The translations under genes and the position numbers were made by a program. Of a DNA stretch of 64,000 bases, positions 54,131-63,901 are shown in pieces. The number at the start of each line of letters is the position of its first letter. Within the stretch, counting starts at the first letter, position 1. The DNA lies in NCBI GenBank assembly GCA_027452245.1, contig DAIDGW010000080.1, positions 41,789 through 105,788 on the forward strand, written 5' to 3'. The notes under the pieces were generated by a model. That model was not told where the DNA came from, ran no database searches, and saw nothing but the letters and a program-made list of their open reading frames with translations. This stretch comes from Acidobacteriaceae bacterium (lineage in GTDB: Bacteria; Acidobacteriota; Terriglobia; Terriglobales; Acidobacteriaceae).

Positions 54131-55728
54131 GAGCCTTCGACCAGACTGGAGCTTTTATATCGCCAAATGAGGGCGGCAGATTGAGGCAGCTTGCTGTGCG
54201 AGGCGCAGGTGTTACCGTCTTTGCACAGGCAGTGGCATTCGCTGTGCACATGATTTCGACGGTTATCTTGGCTCGTCTCCTGATGCCAGCCGATTTTGGG
54301 TTGGTAACGATGGTGACTACCTTTAGCGTGCTACTTGCGAGCTGTGGTCAGATCGGCTTCCCCGATGCCGTGCTTCAACGAGACGAGATGAGTCATAGCT
54401 TGGCGAGCAACTTGTTTTGGATCAACCTTGCTATTGGCGTGGTTCTAACTATCGCGTTTGCAGCTGCAGGATCTCTGCTGGCAAGGTTTTACAAGGACCC
54501 GCGTGTAGCGCACGTTGCAGTGGGACTGTCGGTGACAATCTTTATTACCAGTGCGTCGGTTCTACACCTGGCGCTGTTGAAACGAGCAATGCGATTCTCC
54601 GCCGTGTCGTTCAACGATATTGTCGCTCGCGCTGTTTCGATTGCTGTCTCCATCCCCTTGGCATGGGCCGGGTGGGGATATTGGGCACTGGTGGCTGGAT
54701 TGGTTGCGCAGCCCCTCTCTACGACTCTTGGCGCATGGATTTTGTGCCAATGGGTGCCGAGCCTACCCAAGCGCTTGGGAGGCACCGGCTCAGTGGTCCG
54801 CTTCGCGAGAGATGTCTTCGCGCGGTGGACCGTCGGATATTTCACACAAAATACGGATAATCTGTTGGTTGGGTGGCGGTTTGGGTCTGGCGCGTTGGGC
54901 TTCTACAAGAAGGCATACGATCTGTTCGTTCTGCCCTTTAGTCTGCTAACCGTATACCCCGTCGCTGTATCCACTCTTAGCAAAGTCAAACACGATCCGG
55001 TTCAATATAGGCGGTACTTTCTAAGCGGGTTGTCAATCCTGGCATTTATAGGAATGGCGGTAAGTGCGGACTTGACTTTGGTAGGCAAGGACGTGATTCG
55101 CTTTATGCTAGGGCCGCAATGGGAGATGACGGGACGGATCTTCACGTTCTTTGGTCCAGGTGTGGGTGCCATGCTTATCTACAGCACCAACGGAATGATC
55201 CATCTTTCGCTCGGGACAACGGGCCGTTATTTCCGCTGGGGGCTTGTAGAAGTTAGCGTGACGTGCCTTCTGCTCGTCCTGGGATTACCGTGGGGGCCGA
55301 TCGGCGTCGCCATCGCCTGGACTACTGCTTACTGGATTCTTACCGTTCCTGCGTTCTGGTACGCAGGAAAGCCAGTACAACTCACGATTGCGTCGATTCT
55401 CTCAGCAGTGTGGCGATATTTTCTGGCGGCGCTGATCGCTGCTTGTACGTCGGTAGGAATCGCGAGGGGCATCCCGTCACTAATCACTGCCAGCGGAGAG
55501 ATTGGCTCTCTTTACCGAATTAGTGCTATCTCCATGACGTTCGGATCGTTTTACGTCTTTGCGGTAATCCTTCTTCACGGCAGCACGGCCCCCCTTCGCC
55601 AACTGGGAGGAGTTCTACACGAGATGGTGCCACGAAGCGGGTTTTTCAAGCCCGAGGCAGTTGCGACCTCCTCCAAGAACGGGCCGAGTACAGTTGCTAT
55701 CCAGCCTAGTTCTCAGGAAGTTAGCTGA
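54127..55728 (+). CDS. Wzx-type polysaccharide flippase (MOP superfamily)
   Basis: The GTG start overlaps the previous stop. The 533-residue protein has about 12-14 membrane helices. The N-terminal segment is typical of WzxC-like transporters (VFAQAVAFAVHMISTVILAR, LLMPADFGLVTMV), and DNLLVGWRFGSGALGFYKKA is a family marker. It flips the lipid-linked repeat unit across the inner membrane for polymerisation by the neighbouring Wzy. Confidence 0.92.
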   Translation: MRAFDQTGAFISPNEGGRLRQLAVRGAGVTVFAQAVAFAVHMISTVILARLLMPADFGLVTMVTTFSVLLASCGQIGFPDAVLQRDEMSHSLASNLFWINLAIGVVLTIAFAAAGSLLARFYKDPRVAHVAVGLSVTIFITSASVLHLALLKRAMRFSAVSFNDIVARAVSIAVSIPLAWAGWGYWALVAGLVAQPLSTTLGAWILCQWVPSLPKRLGGTGSVVRFARDVFARWTVGYFTQNTDNLLVGWRFGSGALGFYKKAYDLFVLPFSLLTVYPVAVSTLSKVKHDPVQYRRYFLSGLSILAFIGMAVSADLTLVGKDVIRFMLGPQWEMTGRIFTFFGPGVGAMLIYSTNGMIHLSLGTTGRYFRWGLVEVSVTCLLLVLGLPWGPIGVAIAWTTAYWILTVPAFWYAGKPVQLTIASILSAVWRYFLAALIAACTSVGIARGIPSLITASGEIGSLYRISAISMTFGSFYVFAVILLHGSTAPLRQLGGVLHEMVPRSGFFKPEAVATSSKNGPSTVAIQPSSQEVS

Positions 55729-55786
55729 GAGTAGTCAGGACTGGCTGCAATCGGAGCATGTGCTCCGCTGCCATCATGGATAAAGC

Positions 55787-56815
55787 ATGAAACCACTGGT
55801 CTCAATTCTTATTCCCGCATACAACGCCGAAAAGTGGATTGCAGAAACAATCCATTCGGCGCTTGAACAAACTTGGGAATCCAAAGAAATAATTGTTGTT
55901 GTTGACGGATGCACTGATCGAACCCTTTCCATCGTCCGCCACTTTGAAAGCCGTGGCGTCCAAGTCGTTGATCAGGCAAACGAGGGCGGTCCGGCAGCTA
56001 GGAACACCGCTTTTTCTCTAAGCCGAGGGGAGTACATCCAGTGGTTAGATCACGATGATCTCCTGGCTCCGGACAAGATCTCAAAACAGATGGCCCTTGT
56101 TTGCGGAGGGTGCAGCCGGCGCACGCTTCTTTCCTGTGCATGGGGTCGCTTTATGTACCGGCGGGGTCGAGCCAAATTTGTCCCAAGCGGATTGTGGTCT
56201 GATCTAGCTCCTGCAGAGTTTCTTCTGCGTAAGCTAGAGCAGAAGGCATTCATGCAGACGGCGGTGTGGTTGGTTAGCCGAGAGCTGACCCTGGCTGCAG
56301 GTCCGTGGGACACAACAATGTTGACCGATGATGATGGTGAGTACTTCTGCCGTCTCCTTCTGGCGAGCGACGGCGTCAAGTTTGTCCCCGATGCACGAAT
56401 CTACTTCCGCAGCTCCGGGTATAGCCAAGCAAGTTTTGCGGGCAGATCGAACCAGAAGCTGGACGCCCTATGGGGTTCAATCCAGCTCCATCTCCGCTAT
56501 TTGCTTTCTCTGGAAGATAGCGAAAGGTCGCGAGCGGCCTGTCTGAAGCATCTCCAGGATTACGTGATCGATTTTTATCCGCAGAGGCCGGATATCCTCT
56601 CTCAGATGAAACGGACCGCCGAGGATCTCGGAGGGCGGCTCCAGCCACCGAATCTATCCTGGAAATATGCTTGGATTAAGACCCTCTTCGGCTGGAATTG
56701 GGCTACCCGAGCTCAAGTATTCACTCCAAACGTGAGATGGAGTTTAGTTCGATGGTGGGACAAAGTTTCTTACGAAATTGAAAAGAAAAGGCTTGCAGGA
56801 GGTTTTCAGATGTAG
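55787..56815 (+). CDS. glycosyltransferase family 2
   Basis: The 342-residue protein has the GT-A signature: VSILIPAYNAEKWIAETIHS, IIVVVDGCTDRTLSIV, GGPAARNTAFSLSRGEYIQW and LDHDDLLAP with the DxD-like metal site. TMLTDDDGEYFCRLLL supplies the acceptor-side acidic motif. It likely adds one sugar of the repeat unit. It lies 58 bases after the flippase gene. Confidence 0.9.
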   Translation: MKPLVSILIPAYNAEKWIAETIHSALEQTWESKEIIVVVDGCTDRTLSIVRHFESRGVQVVDQANEGGPAARNTAFSLSRGEYIQWLDHDDLLAPDKISKQMALVCGGCSRRTLLSCAWGRFMYRRGRAKFVPSGLWSDLAPAEFLLRKLEQKAFMQTAVWLVSRELTLAAGPWDTTMLTDDDGEYFCRLLLASDGVKFVPDARIYFRSSGYSQASFAGRSNQKLDALWGSIQLHLRYLLSLEDSERSRAACLKHLQDYVIDFYPQRPDILSQMKRTAEDLGGRLQPPNLSWKYAWIKTLFGWNWATRAQVFTPNVRWSLVRWWDKVSYEIEKKRLAGGFQM

Positions 56816-56957
56816 TTCCGAGCGTGTAATCCCCGGCATGGCGCTGAGTGACGACGGAACTATCTCCCCCTAGGAAATCTCAGTGTGCCGGATGAACCTT
56901 CGTGCCTCGAAGCATAGAGATCCTGCGGCTATAGTGTTCAGCAGGACGCGAGATAAA

Positions 56958-58406
56958 ATGACACGAAAAATTGGATTCGTCTTCCCCCTCATTTTGTTTT
57001 GCCTATGTTTGCGGGTCGAGAGCGCGCATGCAGCTACCATCGATGCCGCATCCTGCAATTCCAACGATATACAAACGGCATTGAATCTGGTCACGAGTGA
57101 TGGCTCGACAGTGACCGTCCCCGCTGGGACGTGCACGTGGACTTCCCACGTAGTGATGCCTGGGTATTCAATCACATTGCAGGGAGCGGGATCGGGCGGT
57201 ACTCACATTATCGTCAACATTCCTGCGGGATTCAGCAATGATGCAATTTTTGTGGGGAATGAGTGCTGTAACGGGAAACAGTTTAGGATCACTGGCTTTG
57301 ACTGGCAATATGAGAGTGCCGATGCCGGAGGAATCCTTACCTTTACGCAAAGTACTGGGTACTCGGTTCGCATTGACCACAACACCGCTGAGCCCTATCC
57401 ATCGAACCCGGGGTACGGTCGGTTTCTCAGTTTCGCGGTACCGTGCGTATCGCCCGGTTGCGTAGTTGACCACAACACCATCACTGACTTGGGAGTAATC
57501 GTTGAGAGCATCCAGCCCGGAGATTCAGGTAACGGCAGTAGCGCTTGGATTCAAGCCATGCCGTTCGAGAACGTAAATGCCGTTTACTTCGAAAACAACA
57601 CAATGAACTATCCTAGTTTCGCAATTCACGAAGTTGACATTGATTGCGACGACGGGGGTGCCTACGTATTTCGATACAACTCGGTCTATCAGAATGCAAT
57701 TGCTAACCACGGCTATGACACTGTAGACAACGGGTGCCGAATGCAAAACGTCTACATGAACGCAGTCAACCCGAACGGTGTGTCTGCATGGGGTGTTCAA
57801 TACCGTGGAGGGACAGGCGTGGTTTGGAGCAATACGTACACGAGTCACGGTACTGCACAAGACTTTGGGATCACTAACTATCGTTCCAACTCTAACGCTC
57901 CTTCTGCACACGGCTATTGCAACGGGACGAACTCAAAAGACGGCAACGTCAATCCCCCCGTCTCCTATGGATGGGGTTGCTACGAACAGATCGGTCGTGG
58001 GAGTGGGGCCAGCGCGGGACTGACGAGCCAGCCACTGTATTCGTGGGATAATTGCATGAATTCTCTGGGTTGTACGGGGACGTCGAGTCAGATATCTCCA
58101 CTCGTCTACAACGCCGGCAGCGGCACGAACTGGACGCCCTACGAAATCGTGCAAAACCGCGATTTTTACGACTCGGTCGGCAACTTCAATGGCACCACTG
58201 GTGTGGGAATCGGAACCTTAGCTACTCGACCCAGTTCATGCAGCGCTGGCGTAGCGTATTGGGCGACCGATCAGAATACGCTATATCAATGCAACAGCAG
58301 CAAGAAATGGACCACATTTTATCAACCATTTACCTATCCACATCCGTTGCAGAATTCCTTGCCGAGCCCTGTGCCTCCGAGCGGCTTGCTGGCCACGGTT
58401 CAATAG
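56958..58406 (+). CDS. secreted right-handed beta-helix protein, possible glycan lyase or hydrolase
   Basis: ATG 56958 gives a signal peptide (FVFPLILFCLCLRVESAHA); an in-frame start at 56883 would add 25 non-signal residues. The 482-residue protein begins with a pectate-lyase-3-like entry (DIQTALNLVTSDGSTVTVPA, ITLQGAGSGGTHI) and continues with repeated strands (RIDHNTAEPYPS, VDHNTITDLGVIVES, VYFENNTMNYPSFAIHEVDI). It is rich in Asn, Gly, Cys and Tyr. In EPS loci such proteins often trim or epimerise the polymer. No exact family is assigned. Confidence 0.72.
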   Translation: MTRKIGFVFPLILFCLCLRVESAHAATIDAASCNSNDIQTALNLVTSDGSTVTVPAGTCTWTSHVVMPGYSITLQGAGSGGTHIIVNIPAGFSNDAIFVGNECCNGKQFRITGFDWQYESADAGGILTFTQSTGYSVRIDHNTAEPYPSNPGYGRFLSFAVPCVSPGCVVDHNTITDLGVIVESIQPGDSGNGSSAWIQAMPFENVNAVYFENNTMNYPSFAIHEVDIDCDDGGAYVFRYNSVYQNAIANHGYDTVDNGCRMQNVYMNAVNPNGVSAWGVQYRGGTGVVWSNTYTSHGTAQDFGITNYRSNSNAPSAHGYCNGTNSKDGNVNPPVSYGWGCYEQIGRGSGASAGLTSQPLYSWDNCMNSLGCTGTSSQISPLVYNAGSGTNWTPYEIVQNRDFYDSVGNFNGTTGVGIGTLATRPSSCSAGVAYWATDQNTLYQCNSSKKWTTFYQPFTYPHPLQNSLPSPVPPSGLLATVQ

Positions 58407-58476
58407 TCGTTAATCGTTGCAAGTGGCAGCACTCCCCGCTGCCACTGTTTGCCCTAGATGTGGGTTTCCCTTATCA

Positions 58477-59241
58477 ATGCAGCCGGTTTCGCTTCCACGA
58501 AAAATATTGGGATTGCAGCAGAAGATGCACCTGCTTCTGGCAGAGTGGGTCTCGCTCGATCGGGCCCGGAGACAGAGTACTTCTGCGATGGTGTCGTTTA
58601 CATTCGACGATTTCCCGCGATCAGCATTAGGGATCGGGGGCAGGATGCTAAGCGATCACGGGTGGAGAGGTACGTACTACTGCGCCTCAGGGATGATGGG
58701 CAAGATCGTCGACTCGGAGGCGATGTTCACGCGCTCTGATCTTGACAATCTGGTCGCTGCTGGACATGAACTCGGATGCCATACTCGTGATCACGTACCG
58801 TGCTTTTCGCGCGATGGCAAATCGTTCGCGGAAAACTGCGCTGCGAACCGGAGCGGAATCAAGAAGATGCTCGGCTATGATATCCGAAATTTTTCATTTC
58901 CGAACGGACAAGCCACATTGGGCGTCAAACGAAGATTGCATTCAGTCTACGACAGCTGTCGTTCAAACAATTGGGGAATCAACACAGACCCTGTAGATCT
59001 GAGCTATCTTCGCGCCAACCCAATCTATTCTCGGTACGGCACAGAAGCAGTTCGAAAGCTAGTTGCGGAAAATGTGCAGCGTAACGGTTGGCTTGTGCTT
59101 TACACGCACGATATCAGCCCTAATCCGTCACCCTATGGGTGTACTCCCGATGATTTTGAACAAGTTATGCATTTGGTTCTGGAATCGAGCGCGGAAGTTG
59201 TCACCATACGCGATGCCGTGAGCCGGTTTGCCCGCATCTGA
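58477..59241 (+). CDS. polysaccharide deacetylase (NodB domain)
   Basis: The NodB motifs are complete: SFTFDDFPRS (catalytic Asp pair), HELGCHTRDHVPC (metal-binding HxxxH), NFSFPNGQATLG and LVLYTHDISPNPSPYGCTPD with the late His. It should remove N-acetyl groups from the polysaccharide or a precursor. The start is uncertain: ATG 58477 is given, ATG 58525 and TTG 58417 are in frame, and none has a strong ribosome binding site. There is no clear signal peptide. Confidence 0.85.
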   Translation: MQPVSLPRKILGLQQKMHLLLAEWVSLDRARRQSTSAMVSFTFDDFPRSALGIGGRMLSDHGWRGTYYCASGMMGKIVDSEAMFTRSDLDNLVAAGHELGCHTRDHVPCFSRDGKSFAENCAANRSGIKKMLGYDIRNFSFPNGQATLGVKRRLHSVYDSCRSNNWGINTDPVDLSYLRANPIYSRYGTEAVRKLVAENVQRNGWLVLYTHDISPNPSPYGCTPDDFEQVMHLVLESSAEVVTIRDAVSRFARI

Positions 59242-59289
59242 AGAGACGCGAGTGCATCCGTCCCCACCCTGGCCAAAATCTCGCTGAAA

Positions 59290-60468
59290 ATGCTTAAGAA
59301 CAGCTCAGTCAAAATCACAGTCATTGGTGCAGGACCGTATGGACTTTCTGCAAGCGCCTATCTGCGAGCTGCTGGCACAGAAGTTCAGGTCTTCGGCGAG
59401 CCCATGTCATTCTGGGAAAACCAGATGCCGATTGGAATGTGTCTGCGATCCAGTTGGGATGCTTCGCATATCGCTGATCCGAGCCATCAGTTCACGATTG
59501 ATGCGTACTGCCGAGATACTGGGCGCAAGTTATCAGAGCCTATTCCCCTAGACAGCTTTGTAGAATACGGCCATTGGTTCCAGCAGAAGGTCGTACCCAA
59601 TGTGGATCATCGAAAGGTTAGAAGGGTAGACCTCCTTGATGATGGGTTCAAGGTCACATTGCAAGACGGAGACTTCTTAAGGTCCCGCCGAGTCGTCGTG
59701 GCGACCGGAATTGGGGGGTTTACCGTCAGGCCGGAAGTCTTTCGGAGCCTTTCATTGGAAATGGCATCGCATTCCAGCGACCATAGGAATTTGCGCAAGT
59801 TTCAGGGAAAGCGCGTTGCGGTGATCGGATGCGGCCAAAGCGCCTTGGAATCAGCAGCCTTGTTGCGAGAGGCCGGTACGGGAGTCGAGGTAATTGCGAG
59901 GAAACAGTATCTGAATTGGGTAGGATTACATCCGAAACTGCACCGATTGGGTTTCATTTCGAAGATGCTGTATTCGAGCCGCGACGTGGGACCAGCTGGA
60001 ATCAGTCTCTTAGTGGCAATGCCCCACATATTTCGGCGTTTTCCGCGCGGATTTCAGAATCGCACCGCCTATCGGGCAATTCGACCTGCTGTTGCTGGGT
60101 GGCTAAAGCTAAGGCTTCAGGATGTGCCGATTACGTTTGGGCGACAAGTCCTATCGGCGAAGCCAATAGATAGTCGAGTTCATCTCAGATTGAGCGACAA
60201 CACCGAACGAATAGTGGATCATGTTCTACTCGCTACGGGATATCGAGTGGACGTCTCACGTTATGACTTCCTTTCCGAACCTTTGCTGAAGCAGTTGAAA
60301 ACTCAGGAAGGATACCCTGTTCTCGGCCGTGGTATGGAAAGCTCAGCTCCGGGACTGCATTTCATCGGCAAATCAGCGGCGTGGAGCTTTGGGCCTATAC
60401 TCGGGTTCGTTTCGGGAGCTGAGTTTGCGTCAACAGAAATCATTCGTGGGTTGGCCAATTGGAACTGA
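59290..60468 (+). CDS. FAD/NAD(P)-dependent oxidoreductase
   Basis: The 392-residue protein has two dinucleotide-binding motifs: ITVIGAGPYGLSASAYLRAA for FAD near the N-terminus, and VAVIGCGQSALESAALLREA for NAD(P)H at about residue 175. The late FAD-binding segment is HVLLATGYRVDVS. This is the layout of flavin monooxygenases. In an EPS locus it may oxidise an amino group on a sugar or amino acid. A paralogue begins at 63902 with nearly the same N-terminal motif. Confidence 0.82.
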   Translation: MLKNSSVKITVIGAGPYGLSASAYLRAAGTEVQVFGEPMSFWENQMPIGMCLRSSWDASHIADPSHQFTIDAYCRDTGRKLSEPIPLDSFVEYGHWFQQKVVPNVDHRKVRRVDLLDDGFKVTLQDGDFLRSRRVVVATGIGGFTVRPEVFRSLSLEMASHSSDHRNLRKFQGKRVAVIGCGQSALESAALLREAGTGVEVIARKQYLNWVGLHPKLHRLGFISKMLYSSRDVGPAGISLLVAMPHIFRRFPRGFQNRTAYRAIRPAVAGWLKLRLQDVPITFGRQVLSAKPIDSRVHLRLSDNTERIVDHVLLATGYRVDVSRYDFLSEPLLKQLKTQEGYPVLGRGMESSAPGLHFIGKSAAWSFGPILGFVSGAEFASTEIIRGLANWN

Positions 60469-60480
60469 TATTCCGTTCGC

Positions 60481-61686
60481 ATGAGCATTATGCCCAGCTC
60501 CATTAAGCGTCCGAGCAGTAATTTCCCCGGAGCAGTAGTTCTGGGGGGGGACTATCAAGGACTCGGAATTGTGCGGAGCATCGGCCAGCACGGAATACCA
60601 GTCTACGTAATCGACGATGAGCAATCAGTCTCGCGGTTTTCCCGTTATTGTACCGAGTTCATCAAACTAAGCGATTTGCGAGATGGCGATCTTACGGTGA
60701 AGATTCTCCTCGAGTTGGGGAAGCGGCCAGAGCTGCGCGGTTCGGTGCTGTTTCCAACGCGGGACGAGCACGTTGCGGCATTCTCCCGACATCGATCCGA
60801 ACTTGGCCGTTTTTTTCGGGTGCCTACTGCAACTTGGGACAGCGTACAGTGGGCATGGGATAAACGAAACACGTACAAGCGGGCCCACGAGCTTGGAATT
60901 CCAATCCCAAAGACCTACTACTTGGCCACTGCAAACGAACTGCAGGCACTCGAAGGCATACCACTCCCGCTTGCGATCAAACCGGCCATCAAAGAACATT
61001 TCATTTACGCCACAAGAGCTAAGGCATGGTGTGCTTCAAGCCGTTCTGAATTGAAAGAACTGTTCGAAGCTGCTTTTGGGCTCGTCGGCCCCGGAGAAGC
61101 AATGGTTCAGGAGGTTATTCCCGGCGGCGGAAAGCAGCAGATCTCATATTGTGCTTTCTTCCGCAACGGACAAGCAGTTGGGAAAATGGTCGCTCGTCGG
61201 CGACGTCAACATCCCCTGCAGTTTGGAAGAGCCAGCACATACGTCGAGACGATTGACGCGCCGATTGTAGAGGAACTTTCGGAGCGCTTTCTGCGGTCGA
61301 TCAACTACTACGGCCTAGTCGAGATCGAATACAAATTGGACCCGCGAGATGCTCAATACAAATTGCTCGACGTTAATGCTCGCACTTGGGGTTATCATAG
61401 CCTTGGCCGGCACGCCGGAGTTGATTTCAGTTATATGTTGTATGCGGATCAGGTGGGACTGCCAGTCCCAGTTTCGAAGGTTGGGCCCGGAATGGCTTGG
61501 GTGCGCATGATGACTGACGTCCCTGCAGCATTGATGGCAATCCGCGGCGGCGACTTGGATCTAAAGGGCTATTTCAGCTCAGTCAAGAGGTGCAACGTAG
61601 AAGCGGTGTTCAGCAGCAAAGATCCGCTGCCCACTCTGGCTGAAATTGCCCTCGTTCCGTACCTGATCGCGAAGCGGGGGTTTTGA
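60481..61686 (+). CDS. ATP-grasp ligase (carboxylate-amine ligase type)
   Basis: The 401-residue protein has an N-terminal Rossmann-like domain (GAVVLGGDYQGLGIVRSIGQ) and an ATP-grasp core (KRNTYKRAHELGIPIPKTYY, LPLAIKPAIKEHF, VQEVIPGGGKQQISYCAFF). The metal-binding end is GLVEIEYKLDPRDAQYKLLD followed by VNARTWG. It should activate a carboxylate with ATP and couple it to an amine. Together with the ATP-grasp at 39131 it suggests amide-linked substituents on the glycan. It starts 12 bases after the FAD oxidoreductase gene. Confidence 0.85.
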   Translation: MSIMPSSIKRPSSNFPGAVVLGGDYQGLGIVRSIGQHGIPVYVIDDEQSVSRFSRYCTEFIKLSDLRDGDLTVKILLELGKRPELRGSVLFPTRDEHVAAFSRHRSELGRFFRVPTATWDSVQWAWDKRNTYKRAHELGIPIPKTYYLATANELQALEGIPLPLAIKPAIKEHFIYATRAKAWCASSRSELKELFEAAFGLVGPGEAMVQEVIPGGGKQQISYCAFFRNGQAVGKMVARRRRQHPLQFGRASTYVETIDAPIVEELSERFLRSINYYGLVEIEYKLDPRDAQYKLLDVNARTWGYHSLGRHAGVDFSYMLYADQVGLPVPVSKVGPGMAWVRMMTDVPAALMAIRGGDLDLKGYFSSVKRCNVEAVFSSKDPLPTLAEIALVPYLIAKRGF

Positions 61687-61793
61687 TTCCGATCTGTGAG
61701 TCGGAGAAGGCTGAAATCGTGTCAGCGGCAAAGGTTTGGAATAGCACTTTAGGGCAATGGTTAGCAGCAAAGCGACCATATATATTGACTAAT

Positions 61794-62090
61794 ATGCGGC
61801 ATTGGCACATCAGTCGTGCATCTGTGTGCGTACTCTTGGCAGTTTTTGGAGTTATGCTTGTGATTGTAGTGCTGCCGCAGGTGGACCTTCTCGACACAGC
61901 TTTTCATAGAGGTACAGCTCCTATTGCAATCCACTCTCAGGCCACAGCCAACCCACTTTTCCAGGCAGTTCTTGCAGCCCTTCTAGCGGCCTTGTCTCGC
62001 TCCAAGGTTACTGGCAAGCCTCTCGATCACATGGCCGAGGTCCCATCGACGTCCAACGTTCACTTGCTTTGTCGCTTGCTTCGTTGCTAA
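61794..62090 (+). CDS. small membrane protein, function unknown
   Basis: ATG 61794 gives 98 residues with one strong membrane helix (ASVCVLLAVFGVMLVIVVLP), followed by QVDLLDTAFHRGTAPIA and a weaker hydrophobic Ala/Leu stretch (LFQAVLAALLAALSRS). An in-frame TTG at 61683 overlaps the ATP-grasp stop and would extend it. No family is recognised. It may be a real small inner-membrane protein of the EPS unit or a chance frame; there is no clear ribosome binding site. Confidence 0.35.
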   Translation: MRHWHISRASVCVLLAVFGVMLVIVVLPQVDLLDTAFHRGTAPIAIHSQATANPLFQAVLAALLAALSRSKVTGKPLDHMAEVPSTSNVHLLCRLLRC

Positions 62091-62183
62091 CGGCTGCCTT
62101 TGAAGACTCCTCTGGCGCGGCTAACCATCTAACTTCCCCCTTTGGCCTCGCTTTTCTTGCGTTTGTATGGAGCCACTAGTCAA

Positions 62184-63563
62184 ATGAATGAGTCCATATA
62201 TCAATACTTCCGATGCTCCGAGCAACCTGTAGAGTTTGCCCTGAAAGGGCTTGTGTCTGGGAAAAACGGATACTTCAGATTGGGACAAAATGTTCTTCAT
62301 GGGAAGTTGCATGGAGGTAGGACGTCCACGTCCCCAACTGGTTCTCTCAGAAATGTGGCGCTGGAATGTGTTGGAGAGGCCAAGAAAGTCTACCTGCCAT
62401 TCGACCTCACGGAAGTTTTGAATAGCCTTCGATTTGAACGGTATGCTGAGTCGGCTATCGGTGCCCATCCCGCTTCGTCATTTACCGGCCAAGTCTATTA
62501 CCTGCTTCGGCCAATTTTACCAATCGTTCTACGAAAACATCTGCAGAAGGTGAGGCTCAACGGCTGGCGCCACTTTACTTTCCCGGCTTGGCCTGTAGAT
62601 CGGACAGTCGATTGTCTAATGGAACAGATGCTGCTTTTGTCCATTCGTGCCGGCCGCCTGAAAGAGGTTCCGTTTATCTGGTTCTGGCCAGACGGTGCGT
62701 CTAGTTGTGCCATCATGACTCACGATGTAGAAACCTCAGCAGGAAGAGATTTTTGTACTACGCTGATGGGCATTGATGAGTCATTTGGTATTCGTGCATC
62801 CTTCCAGATAGTTCCAGAGTCCCGGTATGTGGTTCCCGAGCACTACTTGCAAGAGATTCGAACGCGAGGATTTGAGATTAACGTCCAGGACTTGAACCAT
62901 GACGGGCTTCTCTTCAGGGATAAGAAAAAGTTCTCTGCTCGCATTGAGAAAATCAACAACTATGCTCGAGAATTCAAAGCTGAAGGGTTCCGGTCGGCTG
63001 TGTTGTATCGAAGACAAGATTGGTTCGATGCTTTGGAGTTCGACTACGACATGTCTGTTCCAAACGTTGCGCACCTTGACCCTCAGCGGGGCGGATGCTG
63101 CACCGTAATGCCCTATTTTGTCGGCAATCTCGTCGAGTTGCCTGTAACCATGACCCAAGACTATTCTTTGTTCAACATATTAGGAGAGCACTCCATCGAT
63201 CTGTGGAAGCAGCAGATCGATCTGATCATTGCGAAGCACGGATTGATGAATTTCATCATTCACCCGGACTACATTGTGGGCCAGGAAGAGATGTCAAGCT
63301 ATACAGCTTTGCTAGGCTACTTAACGTGCCTAGCTGCCAATATGAAAATTTGGATGCCCCTTCCCAGGGAGGTCGCATCCTGGTGGAAGGATCGAGCCAA
63401 TATGAGATTGGTTAGAGCGAATGGTGCCTGGCAGATTGAGGGCAAAGGGGGTGAGCGGGCCCGTATCGCCTACGCGAGCGAAAGCGACGGTCAACTCGTT
63501 TACTCGTTTGAGCCTGCTAGAGATAGATCTGAATCGCAGACGTTGGCTTCTCAAAACATATAA
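62184..63563 (+). CDS. polysaccharide deacetylase-like protein with altered metal site
   Basis: The 459-residue protein has an N-terminal region of about 170 residues of unknown type and a NodB-like barrel (SSCAIMTHDVETSAGRDF, RASFQIVPES, FEINVQDLNHDG, MNFIIHPDYI). The metal-binding HxxxH motif is changed to QDLNH, so activity is doubtful or altered. A C-terminal part of about 60 residues is beta-rich and may bind glycan. ATG 62184 is preferred; a TTG at 62142 is in frame. The domain order resembles the deacetylase-like protein at 45754. Confidence 0.72.
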   Translation: MNESIYQYFRCSEQPVEFALKGLVSGKNGYFRLGQNVLHGKLHGGRTSTSPTGSLRNVALECVGEAKKVYLPFDLTEVLNSLRFERYAESAIGAHPASSFTGQVYYLLRPILPIVLRKHLQKVRLNGWRHFTFPAWPVDRTVDCLMEQMLLLSIRAGRLKEVPFIWFWPDGASSCAIMTHDVETSAGRDFCTTLMGIDESFGIRASFQIVPESRYVVPEHYLQEIRTRGFEINVQDLNHDGLLFRDKKKFSARIEKINNYAREFKAEGFRSAVLYRRQDWFDALEFDYDMSVPNVAHLDPQRGGCCTVMPYFVGNLVELPVTMTQDYSLFNILGEHSIDLWKQQIDLIIAKHGLMNFIIHPDYIVGQEEMSSYTALLGYLTCLAANMKIWMPLPREVASWWKDRANMRLVRANGAWQIEGKGGERARIAYASESDGQLVYSFEPARDRSESQTLASQNI

Positions 63564-63901
63564 CCAGCAGCGCTCTTGTTCGTGGGAGTCTTGGCGACTG
63601 AGAGATGCGCAAATACGCATTCGTTGATTCATAGTGGCCTTTAGTCCTGAAGTTTACATTTTCAAGAGTCAGACGAACTTTCCCGCAAGTCTGGGGGACG
63701 TCATACTTACCTTCCTCAGCACGATGGGGCGCGTGGGGCGCCTCCAGCTAAGCAACTGAAACAATTGGCATTATAGGTCCTACGCCTGCGTGGGATACTG
63801 CGCAGTTTTCGTGCTATCATGACGAAATCCTCCCTCGCTGTGCGGTCTAAATTCCCCGTCTTAAGAAACTGGTTCTCTCCCCCAAGAAGGCTATCTAAAG
63901 C
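63564..63901. other. intergenic stretch before the last gene
   Basis: No credible gene is seen. It may hold a promoter for the FAD oxidoreductase gene that starts at 63902, but no strong box pair was found. Confidence 0.35.
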
